Source: Christensenellaceae bacterium
GTDB taxonomy: Bacteria > Bacillota > Clostridia > Christensenellales > CAAEEZ01
Assembly (NCBI GenBank): GCA_020024085.1
Contig: JAHHUG010000014.1
Location: 1 to 21,722, forward strand
Length of the DNA stretch: 21,722 nucleotides
Direction of reading: 5' to 3'
This document shows, piece by piece, positions 1-6,993 of this stretch. The notes under the pieces were generated by a model, which saw only the letters and a list, made by a program, of their open reading frames with translations, was not told the origin of the DNA and did not search any database. The position numbers and the translations under genes were made by a program. Positions within the stretch are counted from its first letter, which is position 1. Each line of letters begins with the position of its first letter.

Positions 1-20
1 GTGTTGTTTAAACTTTGCAT
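1..20 (-). CDS. Start of an unidentified gene, cut by the window edge
   Basis: An ATG at 20 on the minus strand opens a frame reading Met-Gln-Ser-Leu-Asn-Asn before the window ends. It is preceded by a good ribosome binding site (AGAGGTG, complement of 25-31) at normal spacing and lies beyond the rplQ terminator, so it would be a separate transcription unit. Six codons are too few to identify a family. The start is inferred only from the binding site and the upstream AT-rich promoter-like sequence. Confidence 0.4.
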
Positions 21-23
21 AAT

Positions 24-32
24 ACACCTCTT
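24..32 (-). promoter_or_regulatory. Ribosome binding site of the left-edge gene
   Basis: The minus strand reads AAGAGGTGT here, with GAGG six bases before the ATG at 20. This is the main support for a gene start at the window edge. Confidence 0.45.
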
Positions 33-40
33 CTTTATAA

Positions 41-46
41 ATTATA
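41..46 (-). promoter_or_regulatory. Possible -10 box (TATAAT) for the left-edge gene
   Basis: TATAAT on the minus strand would start a transcript near 34, leaving a leader of about 14 nt. No good -35 box stands 16-18 bases upstream. A TTGACT at 95-100 pairs only with a poor -10 (AATCAT, 72-77). The call is tentative. Confidence 0.3.
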
Positions 47-117
47 CTTTAAGTAAAAACAAGTTTTATAAATGATTGTAAGAATGATTTAGTTAGTCAA
101 ATAATAAAATTTAAAAC

Positions 118-146
118 AAAAAAGGCTTACAAATGTAAGCCTTTAA
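118..146 (-). terminator. Intrinsic terminator after rplQ
   Basis: A perfect 10-bp stem (121-130 with 135-144) closes an AAAT/ATTT tetraloop and is followed on the minus strand by a run of T residues. It lies just beyond the rplQ stop and ends the S10-spc-alpha transcript. The plus strand also has a T-rich stretch after the stem, so weak bidirectional action is possible. Confidence 0.9.
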
Positions 147-167
147 TTTTTAATGTTAAACCGATTA

Positions 168-680
168 TTAAACTAATTGTAGAATAACTAAATCAGCGTT
201 ATCACCAAGTCTGTTTTCTACTCTTAAGATTCTTGTATAACCGCCACCTTGACCTAGCTCTTTAGCTCTATCAGCATATTTTGGAGCATAGTCGTTGAAT
301 AATTTTTCAACAAGTGGATGAGCAACTTCAGCTGTTCTTGCTTTGTAAGCACTCTTAGACTCTTTGTCGCCCTTTCTTTCTTGTAGGTCAACTAGGTTAG
401 CCATAAGTTGTCTTCTAGCAGCAAGCTTTTTAGGACCATCGTTTTTGAACTCAACAGAAATTGTTTCACCCTTTAAGTTCTTTTTGGTCTTATTTACTGT
501 AACAGTATCTTCGTAAGAGTTAATAGCAAGAGTAATGTACTTTTCAGCTAATTTTCTTACTTCTTTTGCTCTATCTACGGTAGTAGTCAATGTGCCAAAC
601 CATAAAAACTCTGACACTTGGTTCTTTAGAATAGCCATTCTTAAATCAGTTGGTTTACTTAATTTTCTATTTCCAGCCAT
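168..680 (-). CDS. rplQ: 50S ribosomal protein L17, enlarged form
   Basis: L17 is a large-subunit protein that contacts 23S rRNA near the exit tunnel. The family is recognised by the N-terminal NRKLSKPTD, TTTVDRAKEVRKLAEK (about 32-46), YAPKYADR (131-138), GGGYTRILR (145-153) and the RLGDNADL C-terminal motif. At 170 residues it is about 50 longer than the usual 112-125. The extra length falls in two places, about residues 53-86 (a charged, beta-prone stretch) and 96-121 (DKESKSAYKAR). Both are in frame with no break. It is the last gene of the operon, 13 nt after rpoA, and is followed by a strong terminator. The identity is certain; the role of the insertions is unknown. Confidence 0.96.
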   Translation of the reverse strand: MAGNRKLSKPTDLRMAILKNQVSEFLWFGTLTTTVDRAKEVRKLAEKYITLAINSYEDTVTVNKTKKNLKGETISVEFKNDGPKKLAARRQLMANLVDLQERKGDKESKSAYKARTAEVAHPLVEKLFNDYAPKYADRAKELGQGGGYTRILRVENRLGDNADLVILQLV

Positions 681-693
681 TTCTTTTTTCTCC

Positions 694-1644
694 TTACTCG
701 TCTTTGTTTCGTAAAGATAAGCCTAAGTCATCTAACTTTTTCTTAACTTCGTCAAGTGACTTTTTACCTAAATTACGAACCTTTAGCATATCATCTTCTG
801 ATTTTTGAGTTAAATCTTGAATTGTGTTAATACCTGCTCTCTTTAAGCAATTGTATGAACGAACTGAGAAGTCTAAATCCTCAATATTTGTTAGCAATAC
901 TTTTTGTTGTTGGTTGTCTTCCTTATCAACAAGGATACTTCCATCAGCCATAGTATCAACTAGGTTTACAAACTCTGAAAGTAAATCGTTCATAATCTTT
1001 GCTGCAAGACTGATATTCTCTTTTGGAGTGGTAGTGCCATCAGTTGTAATTTCGATTGTTAGTTTATCGTAGTTAATGCTTTGCTCTACTCTAGTAGGTT
1101 CAACAGTATAGTTAACTTTTTGAACTGGAGTATAGATTGAATCAATAGGAATATAACCGATTGGTTCGTTAGCATCTTTGTTCTTATCAGCTGACTCATA
1201 ACCTCTGCCTGTATCAGCATATAAATCCATATCTAGTACACAACCTTCATCAAGTGTGCAGATATACATATCAGGGTTAAGAATTTCAACATCACTAGGA
1301 ACTTCAATGTCTCTAGCAAAAACTTTACCAGGAGTCTTAGCAAACAACTTTAAGTGTTTCTTTTCGGTATCGGCAGAATTGTAAATCTTGATAGCTAAAC
1401 CTTTTAGGTTAAGTATAATCTCTACAACATCCTCTTTTACTCCTGCGATAGTAGAAAATTCGTGGTCAACACCAGCAATCCTAATACCAACTAGGGCTGC
1501 ACCTGGTAATGAAGAAAGTAAGATTCTTCTTAAAGCATTACCTAATGTTAAACCAAAACCTCTCTCTAGTGGTTCAATAACAAATTTTGAATAAAATCTG
1601 CTTTCTTCCTCTATTCTTATATCTGGCTTACGCATTTCTATCAT
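694..1644 (-). CDS. rpoA: RNA polymerase subunit alpha
   Basis: This 316-residue subunit dimerises to nucleate assembly of RNA polymerase. The N-terminal domain (about 1-235) has the dimer motif ERGFGLTLGNALRRILLSS (27-45). The C-terminal domain (about 250-310) is joined by a Gln-rich linker and keeps the DNA-contact residues R262, N265 and C266 in SVRSYNCLK, plus the helix-hairpin-helix RNLGKKSLDE. I chose the ATG at 1644, eight bases after GGAGG (1653-1657). An in-frame ATG at 1659 overlaps that binding site and would add five residues; it is unlikely to be used. It sits between rpsD and rplQ, as is usual for the alpha operon, which ties polymerase supply to ribosome supply. Confidence 0.98.
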   Translation of the reverse strand: MIEMRKPDIRIEEESRFYSKFVIEPLERGFGLTLGNALRRILLSSLPGAALVGIRIAGVDHEFSTIAGVKEDVVEIILNLKGLAIKIYNSADTEKKHLKLFAKTPGKVFARDIEVPSDVEILNPDMYICTLDEGCVLDMDLYADTGRGYESADKNKDANEPIGYIPIDSIYTPVQKVNYTVEPTRVEQSINYDKLTIEITTDGTTTPKENISLAAKIMNDLLSEFVNLVDTMADGSILVDKEDNQQQKVLLTNIEDLDFSVRSYNCLKRAGINTIQDLTQKSEDDMLKVRNLGKKSLDEVKKKLDDLGLSLRNKDE

Positions 1645-1652
1645 AGAAAAAA

Positions 1653-1657
1653 CCTCC
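1653..1657 (-). promoter_or_regulatory. Ribosome binding site deciding the rpoA start
   Basis: GGAGG on the minus strand, eight bases before the ATG at 1644. The upstream in-frame ATG at 1659-1657 is part of the ATGGAGG string itself, so it cannot use this site. Confidence 0.8.
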
Positions 1658-1688
1658 ATTTAGTAAATAATAGATTAATCAAAAACTA

Positions 1689-2312
1689 TTATTTAGAATA
1701 TAACTCAACAATTAAGTGTTCTGAAATTGCTAAATCAATATCCTCTCTTAGTGGCATTGCAACAACTTTACCTGTTAATGTAGCGTTGTCGAACTCTAAC
1801 CATTTTACGATATTAAGAGTTTTGCCCTCTTTGATATCTTTGTACATATCCTTATCAGCTTTGTTCTCTTTAACAGCAATAACATCGCCAACTTTAACTA
1901 GGTATGATGGAATATCTACAACTTTACCATTAACTGTAACATGACCGTGGTTTACAAGTTGACGGCTCATAGCTCTACTTGAACCAAGACCTAATCTGTA
2001 TACAACATTGTCAAGTCTTCTCTCGATAAGAATAAGCATGTTCTCACCAGTAACACCTCTCATTCTATCAGCTTTGTCATAATACTCTCTAAATTGTTTC
2101 TCTAATATGCCATAAACTCTCTTAACCTTTTGTTTTTCTCTAAGTTGTGTAGCATATTCTGTTTGCTTTTTCTTTTGAGCACCATGTTGACCTGGAACAT
2201 TAGGTCTAGACATGAATACGCATTTATCTGAATAGCACTTATCGCCTTTCAAAAATAGCTTTTCGCCCTCTCTACGACATAGACGGCAAGATGCATCTGT
2301 ATATTTAGCCAT
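1689..2312 (-). CDS. rpsD: 30S ribosomal protein S4, zinc-binding form
   Basis: S4 is a primary 16S rRNA-binding assembly protein that also influences decoding accuracy. The 207-residue product keeps four cysteines, C9, C12, C26 and C31, in the spacing of the zinc-containing (C+) S4 of Thermus. It also has an S4 RNA-binding domain (about 97-160, including RRLDNVVYRLG, SRAMSRQLVNHGHVTVNG). In Bacillus subtilis rpsD is unlinked and self-regulated; here it lies between rpsK and rpoA, as in many clostridia and in enterobacteria. S4 is a known autoregulator in both groups, so the 141-nt gap before rpsM is a candidate S4 target. The start has a GGAGG-type site upstream. Confidence 0.98.
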   Translation of the reverse strand: MAKYTDASCRLCRREGEKLFLKGDKCYSDKCVFMSRPNVPGQHGAQKKKQTEYATQLREKQKVKRVYGILEKQFREYYDKADRMRGVTGENMLILIERRLDNVVYRLGLGSSRAMSRQLVNHGHVTVNGKVVDIPSYLVKVGDVIAVKENKADKDMYKDIKEGKTLNIVKWLEFDNATLTGKVVAMPLREDIDLAISEHLIVELYSK

Positions 2313-2324
2313 TTACTCTACCTC

Positions 2325-2714
2325 CTATACCCTTCTTCTCTTTGGTGGTCTGCAACCATTGTGTGGAATTGGAGATACATCTTGAATCAATGTAACCTCG
2401 AAATCAAGAGCACCAAGAGCACGAATAGCAGACTCTCTACCTTGACCAGGACCTTTTACATATACTTCAACAGAACGCATTCCCATATCCTTTGCTACCT
2501 TACCAGCATCTTCACAAACCATTTGAGCTGCGAATGGAGTACCTTGTCTTGTACCCTTAAGACCTAGCTTTCCACCTGATGACCAAGAAATTACATTACC
2601 TTGTTGGTCAGTAAATGTAACGATGGTGTTATTGAAAGAAGAATGGATGTGACAAGCACCTTTATCGATGTGCTTTATATCTTTACGATGTTTAACTTGT
2701 TTTTTAACAGCCAT
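2325..2714 (-). CDS. rpsK: 30S ribosomal protein S11
   Basis: S11 forms part of the platform of the small subunit near the E site, next to S7 and S18. The 129 residues match the family length. Visible motifs are IHSSFNNTIVTFTDQQGN (23-40), SSGGKLGLKGTRQGTPFAAQ (45-64) and the conserved basic C-terminus HNGCRPPKRRRV (118-129). The gene lies 13 nt downstream of rpsM and 12 nt upstream of rpsD, consistent with a single operon. Confidence 0.98.
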   Translation of the reverse strand: MAVKKQVKHRKDIKHIDKGACHIHSSFNNTIVTFTDQQGNVISWSSGGKLGLKGTRQGTPFAAQMVCEDAGKVAKDMGMRSVEVYVKGPGQGRESAIRALGALDFEVTLIQDVSPIPHNGCRPPKRRRV

Positions 2715-2727
2715 TGATAATTACCTC

Positions 2728-3087
2728 CTACTTCTTAACTGGACGCTTAGGACCTTTTCTGGTTCTAGCATTTTGTTTAGTGTTTTGACCACGAACAGGA
2801 AGACCTTTTCTATGTCTTACACCTCTATAACAGCCTATTTCCATAAGCCTTTTGATATTTAACATTGTTTCTCTTTTCAAATCGCCTTCAACTTGAAGGT
2901 TCTTCTCAATGTACTCTCTTAACTTAGCAGTATCATCTTCAGTTAAGTCTTTTACTCTTGTGTCAGGGTTTACGCCTGTATCAGCAAGAATTTTGTTAGC
3001 AGTTGCACGGCCAATACCATAAATATAGGTAAGACCAATTTCCACTCTTTTCTCACGTGGTAAATCTACACCAGCTATACGCGCCAT
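2728..3087 (-). CDS. rpsM: 30S ribosomal protein S13
   Basis: S13 sits in the head of the small subunit and forms bridges to L5 while its tail reaches towards P-site tRNA. The 119-residue product begins MARIAGVDLPREKR, has the helix-two-turn-helix GIGRATANKIL, and carries the signature RGVRHRKGLPVRGQ (88-101) followed by a basic tail ending RPVKK. It is the first gene after an unusual 141-nt gap. Its binding site (GGAGG in an ATGGAGG context) sits close to the start. The gap has RNA structure described separately. Confidence 0.98.
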   Translation of the reverse strand: MARIAGVDLPREKRVEIGLTYIYGIGRATANKILADTGVNPDTRVKDLTEDDTAKLREYIEKNLQVEGDLKRETMLNIKRLMEIGCYRGVRHRKGLPVRGQNTKQNARTRKGPKRPVKK

Positions 3088-3228
3088 TACGCTACCTCCA
3101 TTAAATTTAAAATAGTATCTATTTTCATTAACATCGAATTAAGATAATTGTTGCATAGTAAATGGAATGTAAGCAACAACCAGCCGCATCCCTTTCGATT
3201 TTAACTACGAAATAAAGTCCAATGCTAA
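3088..3228 (-). promoter_or_regulatory. Structured leader candidate before rpsM
   Basis: This 141-nt stretch between rpmJ and rpsM holds no gene. On the minus strand it can form a 10-bp stem (3173-3182 with 3145-3154) around an 18-nt loop. Two of its pairs are G-U in the minus-strand RNA but A-C on the plus strand, as expected of a structure in the transcript of this operon. A second 5-bp stem (TTTCG/CGAAA, 3193-3197 with 3208-3212) lies 5' of it. Known biology: E. coli has an S4-binding leader at this point of the alpha operon. That this one binds S4 is inference. Confidence 0.45.
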
Positions 3229-3345
3229 TTAGCCTTGAACTTGCTTATGCTTTTTATATTTACTACAAATTACCATAACCTTACCGTTACGGCGAATAAC
3301 TTTGCATTTGTCACAAATTGGTTTTACTGATGGTCTAACTTTCAT
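3229..3345 (-). CDS. rpmJ: 50S ribosomal protein L36, zinc-binding form
   Basis: L36 is the smallest large-subunit protein and organises 23S rRNA near the base of the L7/L12 stalk. The 38-residue frame begins MKVRPSVKPICDKCKVIRR and ends KYKKHKQVQG. The zinc ligands C11, C14, C27 and H33 are all present, so this is the C+ paralogue. The family normally ends KQRQG; here the arginine is a valine, a minor change. The ATG at 3345 follows GGAGG at good spacing. infA lies 22 nt upstream. Confidence 0.96.
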   Translation of the reverse strand: MKVRPSVKPICDKCKVIRRNGKVMVICSKYKKHKQVQG

Positions 3346-3367
3346 ATCTAACCTCCATTACTTATTG

Positions 3368-3589
3368 TTAGTTTTTACTTCTCCAGGTAATTCTACCTTT
3401 GGTTAAGTCATAAGGACTCATTTCAATTTTAACCTTGTCCCCTTCCAAAATTTTAATATAGTTCATTCTAAGTTTACCAGAAAGATAGGTTGTAACAATG
3501 TAGCCATTAGCTAACTTTACCTTAAATTGTGCATTAGGTAAAACCTCTACTACAACACCTTCGGCTTCTATATTATCACTTTTTGCCAA
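3368..3589 (-). CDS. infA: Translation initiation factor IF-1, TTG start
   Basis: IF-1 blocks the A site of the 30S subunit during initiation and assists IF-2 and IF-3. The 73 residues form a single S1/OB-fold domain: AEGVVVEVLPNAQFKVKLANG, then the family-typical EGDKVKIEMSPYDLTKGRITWR near the end. The start codon is TTG at 3589, nine bases after GGAGG. No in-frame ATG restores the conserved N-terminus MAKSDNIE. A promoter candidate (3642-3671) and a long hairpin (3729-3781) precede it, so infA may have its own transcription start as well as read-through from the spc operon. Confidence 0.97.
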   Translation of the reverse strand: MAKSDNIEAEGVVVEVLPNAQFKVKLANGYIVTTYLSGKLRMNYIKILEGDKVKIEMSPYDLTKGRITWRSKN

Positions 3590-3641
3590 AATAAATTTCC
3601 TCCATTTGGTTAGTTTATATTTTTCTAGGGATATCTTTATT

Positions 3642-3671
3642 ATTCTATCATAAAGAAGTACCTTTTGGAAA
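3642..3671 (-). promoter_or_regulatory. Internal promoter candidate before infA
   Basis: TTTCCA (3666-3671), an 18-nt spacer, then TAGAAT (3642-3647) on the minus strand. A TG one base upstream of the -10 makes it an extended -10 promoter. Transcription would start near 3635, about 45 nt before the TTG of infA. This would let infA, rpmJ and the alpha genes be transcribed apart from the S10-spc genes. Confidence 0.5.
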
Positions 3672-3728
3672 ATGATTTACTATACTTTTTAAATATTTTT
3701 GATTTTTATGCAATTTTTCTATTTTTTC

Positions 3729-3781
3729 AGTACTAAAAGTAGCTGATTTTATACAATTTGCCATCAACTACAAGTAATACT
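3729..3781 (-). ncRNA. Long imperfect hairpin between map and infA
   Basis: A 7-bp outer helix (3729-3735 with 3775-3781), a 3x3 internal loop and a 9-bp inner helix (3739-3747 with 3763-3771) close a 15-nt loop. One pair in each helix is G-U on the minus strand and A-C on the plus strand, so the fold belongs to the minus-strand transcript. It is not followed by a T run, so it is not an ordinary terminator. It could be an mRNA processing or stabilising element, or a regulatory leader. The gap 3590-3861 holds no convincing gene. Confidence 0.4.
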
Positions 3782-3861
3782 TTAATATATATTAAGATAA
3801 TACATTCAATCTACTATCCTAAATCATAAATTCGCTAGCTAAAAATCAAACAAACACATTA

Positions 3862-4611
3862 TTAAAGTGTCAATATTTTGATACCATTCTCGGTAAGAGC
3901 CACCGTGTTCTCGTAGTGAGCACAAGGTGAATTATCCTCAGTTCTAATGGTCCAACCATCTTCGCTGTCGCAATAAACTTTATAAGTACCTAGGGTAATC
4001 ATTGGTTCAATTGCAATAGTCATACCTTCTTTAAGTCTAATACCATGACCGGCTCTACCATAGTTTGGAACATTTGGGTCTTCGTGAAGGTCTCTACCAA
4101 CACCATGACCAACTAAATCCCTAACTACACCATAACCGAATGATTCGCAGTACTCTTGTATTGCATGAGATACATCACCCAATCTATTACCGACTTTCAA
4201 GTTTTCAATTCCTCTAAAGAAACTTTCCTCTGTAACCTTTACAAGTTGAGCTTTTTCTTTAGAAATTTTACCGACAGCAAATGTTCTTGCTGCATCAGAA
4301 TGGTAACCATTTAAGATTGCACCTGCATCAATGCTTATAATTTGACCTTCCTTTAATATTTTGGTTTTAGATGGGATTCCGTGAACTACTACCTCATCAA
4401 TAGATGTGCAGATTGAACCAGGGAATCCACCATAACCCTTAAAAGATGGCTTTGCCCCACAACTAACAATGTAGTTGTAGGCAAGCTTATCTAAATCATA
4501 AGTTGATACGCCCTCTTTGACATTTTCGCCAACTAGAGCTAATACATCTCTTGTAATTTCTCCTGATTTTCTCATTAATTCAATTTCTTCAGGAGTTTTA
4601 ATAATAATCAT
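3862..4611 (-). CDS. map: Methionine aminopeptidase, type I
   Basis: This cytosolic metalloenzyme removes the initiator methionine from nascent proteins with a small second residue. The 249-residue length is typical of the short bacterial type Ia form with no N-terminal zinc finger. The five metal ligands are D95 (ISIDAG), D106 (SDAART), H169 (GHGVG), E202 (IEPM) and E234 (YENTV), and H77 is the catalytic-pocket histidine in VVVHGIP. The ATG at 4611 shares a base with the adk stop (TAATG), so translation is probably coupled to adk. It is the last gene of the spc block before a 272-nt gap. Confidence 0.98.
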   Translation of the reverse strand: MIIIKTPEEIELMRKSGEITRDVLALVGENVKEGVSTYDLDKLAYNYIVSCGAKPSFKGYGGFPGSICTSIDEVVVHGIPSKTKILKEGQIISIDAGAILNGYHSDAARTFAVGKISKEKAQLVKVTEESFFRGIENLKVGNRLGDVSHAIQEYCESFGYGVVRDLVGHGVGRDLHEDPNVPNYGRAGHGIRLKEGMTIAIEPMITLGTYKVYCDSEDGWTIRTEDNSPCAHYENTVALTENGIKILTL

Positions 4612-5234
4612 TATTTATCTAGAACCTTCTTTATCTCATCATATACTTCGTCGATTGATTTTGAACCATCAACATCAAATACCACATCATCATTTTTGTA
4701 ATAAGCGATAAGTGGCTCTGTTTGCTCCTTATAAACATTTAGTCTATTAGAAACAGTTTCAGGCTTGTCATCATCACGAACATACAATTCTTTTCCACAC
4801 TTTTTACAGATATTTGAACCGTTAAGTGTGCTTACATGATAACTTTCTCCACAAGAACACATTCTTCTACCAGTAATTCTATCAAGAATTAGCTCGAATG
4901 GAACTTGAAGATTAATTACATAATTAATAGTTGTAAATTTCTTTAGAGCATCAGCTTGAGCGATTGTTCTTGGGAAACCATCAAGTAGGTAACCATTTTT
5001 GCAATCGTCAGCCTTTAATCTATCCTCTACAATAGCAACTACAACATCGTCTGGAACTAGTTGACCTGCGTCAATATAGCTTTTTGCCATTTTACCTAGC
5101 TCTGTTTGCTCTTTGATGTTTTTCCTTAGAATATCGCCTGTTGAGATATGAGGTATATTATACTCTGAAGCAATTTTTGTTGCTTGAGAACCTTTACCTG
5201 CACCAGGTGCACCTAGTAAAATAATGTTTTTCAT
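4611..5234 (-). CDS. adk: Adenylate kinase with Cys-bearing LID
   Basis: Adk interconverts ATP + AMP and 2 ADP in the cytosol. The 207-residue protein has the P-loop GAPGAGKG (8-15), the AMP-binding TGDILR (32-37) and DGFPRT (85-90), and the LID arginines GRR (122-124). Gram-positive LID domains hold zinc with a C-x2-C...C-x2-C/D set. Here the first half is C126-S-C128, one residue short, while the second is C143-K-K-C146. The neighbouring residues read normally, so this looks like a real one-codon deletion rather than a frameshift. The gene lies 2 nt from secY and overlaps map by one base. Confidence 0.98.
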   Translation of the reverse strand: MKNIILLGAPGAGKGSQATKIASEYNIPHISTGDILRKNIKEQTELGKMAKSYIDAGQLVPDDVVVAIVEDRLKADDCKNGYLLDGFPRTIAQADALKKFTTINYVINLQVPFELILDRITGRRMCSCGESYHVSTLNGSNICKKCGKELYVRDDDKPETVSNRLNVYKEQTEPLIAYYKNDDVVFDVDGSKSIDEVYDEIKKVLDK

Positions 5235-5236
5235 AA

Positions 5237-6529
5237 TTATTTTAAGAATCCTTTATAATATCTCATCATAACTTGAGACTCAAGTTGTGTATTAAACTCA
5301 AGAGCAACACTAACAAGAATCAATAAGCCTGTTGCTGAGAAAGCATTTGCCAAGCCTAGTTGAGCACCAAGTGCTTGGAAAATGAAGGTTGGTACAACAG
5401 CGATAATAGCAAGGAAGATAGCACCAAACAATGTGATACGATTATTGATTTTTCTCAAGTAATCGCAAGTTGGTTTACCAGGTCTAATACCTTGAACGAA
5501 ACCACCATATTGTTGAATGTTTCTTGCTACATCTTCTGGGTTAAATTGTATTTGAGCATAGAAATATGCAAAGAATACAATGAATAGTACCATAAATACA
5601 TAGTAAGGCCATGTACCAATACCCATATTAGCTGAATACCATGCATAAGCATCTGATGTTGGCCAGAACAATCCCATAATCATTTGAGGGAACATTAGGA
5701 ATGCACTAGCAAAAATGATAGGCATAACTCCTGATGCATTAACTCTAATAGGAATATGAGTTTTTTGACCACCATACATTTTGTTTCCTTTAACTTGTTT
5801 TGCATATTGAACAGTGATTCTTCTTTCTGCTAAATCAACAAAAATAATGAATGCGAATATAACTAAAATAACAAGTAAGAAACCAAATAAGTTCCAACCA
5901 AGTGTTGGGTTTTTACCGATTACATCAAAGCTGTTAAGTAAAGCTGTGCCACCACCAGACAAAATACCGATAAAGATTATTAGAGATGTACCGTTACCGA
6001 TACCATACTCTGTAATCCTTTCGCCAATCCACATAACAAGTGTAGAACCACCAACAAGGATAATACCCATTAGTACCATTGTTCCATACTTAGATGCCTC
6101 GCTAGGTCCAAAAGCAGGTTTGATAGCACCTTTCCAGCTCATCAAAACACCTACTGCTTGGATAATAGCAAGAACGATAGCTACATATCTTGTGATTTGT
6201 GTAATCTTTTTTCTTCCTTCTTCGCCCTCTTTTGACATTCTTTCAAGTCGAGGGATAATAAGGGTAAGTAATTGCATTATAATGAAAGCATTAATAAAAG
6301 GAATAATTCCAAGTGCAAATAATGTTCCTTGGCTTAAAGCACCACCAGATACAATACCTAATAGTTGAAAGAACTCACTATCACCGATTACACCTTCTAG
6401 TGCAGAAGCACTAATACCAGGAATAGGAATAAAACATCCTATTCTAAAGATGAATATCATTATTAATGTATATAACATCTTTTTTCTGATATCTTTTGAA
6501 GCAAATGCATTTTTAATGGTTTCAAACAT
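5237..6529 (-). CDS. secY: Protein translocase channel subunit SecY
   Basis: SecY forms the membrane channel that exports and inserts proteins with SecE, SecG and SecA. The 430-residue protein has the expected ten hydrophobic segments. Signatures seen are IPIPGI at the first plug region (35-40), GIIPFINAFIIMQLL (74-88), GERITEYGIGNGTS (169-182), and the cytosolic loops AERRITVQYAKQ (234-245) and GGFVQGIRPGKPT (342-354), which contact SecA and the ribosome. The start overlaps the rplO stop by one base (TAATG), a standard coupling in spc operons. Confidence 0.98.
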   Translation of the reverse strand: MFETIKNAFASKDIRKKMLYTLIMIFIFRIGCFIPIPGISASALEGVIGDSEFFQLLGIVSGGALSQGTLFALGIIPFINAFIIMQLLTLIIPRLERMSKEGEEGRKKITQITRYVAIVLAIIQAVGVLMSWKGAIKPAFGPSEASKYGTMVLMGIILVGGSTLVMWIGERITEYGIGNGTSLIIFIGILSGGGTALLNSFDVIGKNPTLGWNLFGFLLVILVIFAFIIFVDLAERRITVQYAKQVKGNKMYGGQKTHIPIRVNASGVMPIIFASAFLMFPQMIMGLFWPTSDAYAWYSANMGIGTWPYYVFMVLFIVFFAYFYAQIQFNPEDVARNIQQYGGFVQGIRPGKPTCDYLRKINNRITLFGAIFLAIIAVVPTFIFQALGAQLGLANAFSATGLLILVSVALEFNTQLESQVMMRYYKGFLK

Positions 6530-6972
6530 TATAACACCTCTACTTTTCCGCCTGCCTTTTCGATTTTTTCGACAGCTGATTGAGTGAACTTGTTAGCTTG
6601 AACTGTTACATTCTTTGTTAACTCGCCATTGCCTAGAACTTTTAGTCCGTAAGCCTCAACCTTTCCAATAATTCCCTTATCTCTTAATAACTCTGCAGTA
6701 ATTACTGTGCCATTCTCAAAAACTTCGAAAGCACTTACATTAACTGTTGTGAATTCCTTTCTGAAATAGTTCTTAAAACCTCTCTTAGGGATTCTTCTAA
6801 TTAAAGGCATTTGGCCACCTTCAAAACCAGGACGAACACCGCCGCCTGACCTTGCCCATTGACCTTTATGACCTTTACCACTTGTTTTTCCTGTACCAGA
6901 GCCAGTACCTCTACCCAATCTCTTAGTAGATTTAACAGCACCGTCAGCAGGTCTTAAATCATTAATTTTCAT
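6529..6972 (-). CDS. rplO: 50S ribosomal protein L15
   Basis: L15 binds 23S rRNA late in assembly of the large subunit. The 147 residues carry the Gly-rich extended N-terminus (RGTGSGTGKTSGKGHKGQ, 21-38), RSGGGVRPGFEGGQMPL (41-57), and a globular C-terminal half with GxxVxAxKFxxSA (AKFTQSAVEKIEKAGG region). Length is normal. It lies between rpmD and secY, overlapping the secY start by one base. Confidence 0.98.
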   Translation of the reverse strand: MKINDLRPADGAVKSTKRLGRGTGSGTGKTSGKGHKGQWARSGGGVRPGFEGGQMPLIRRIPKRGFKNYFRKEFTTVNVSAFEVFENGTVITAELLRDKGIIGKVEAYGLKVLGNGELTKNVTVQANKFTQSAVEKIEKAGGKVEVL

Positions 6973-6993
6973 ATTAATTCTCCTTTCTAACGA

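Noticed and set aside
5814..6368. Long plus-strand frame opposite secY
   Set aside because: It is antisense to a conserved gene and its content mirrors the complement of hydrophobic codons. It has no binding site.
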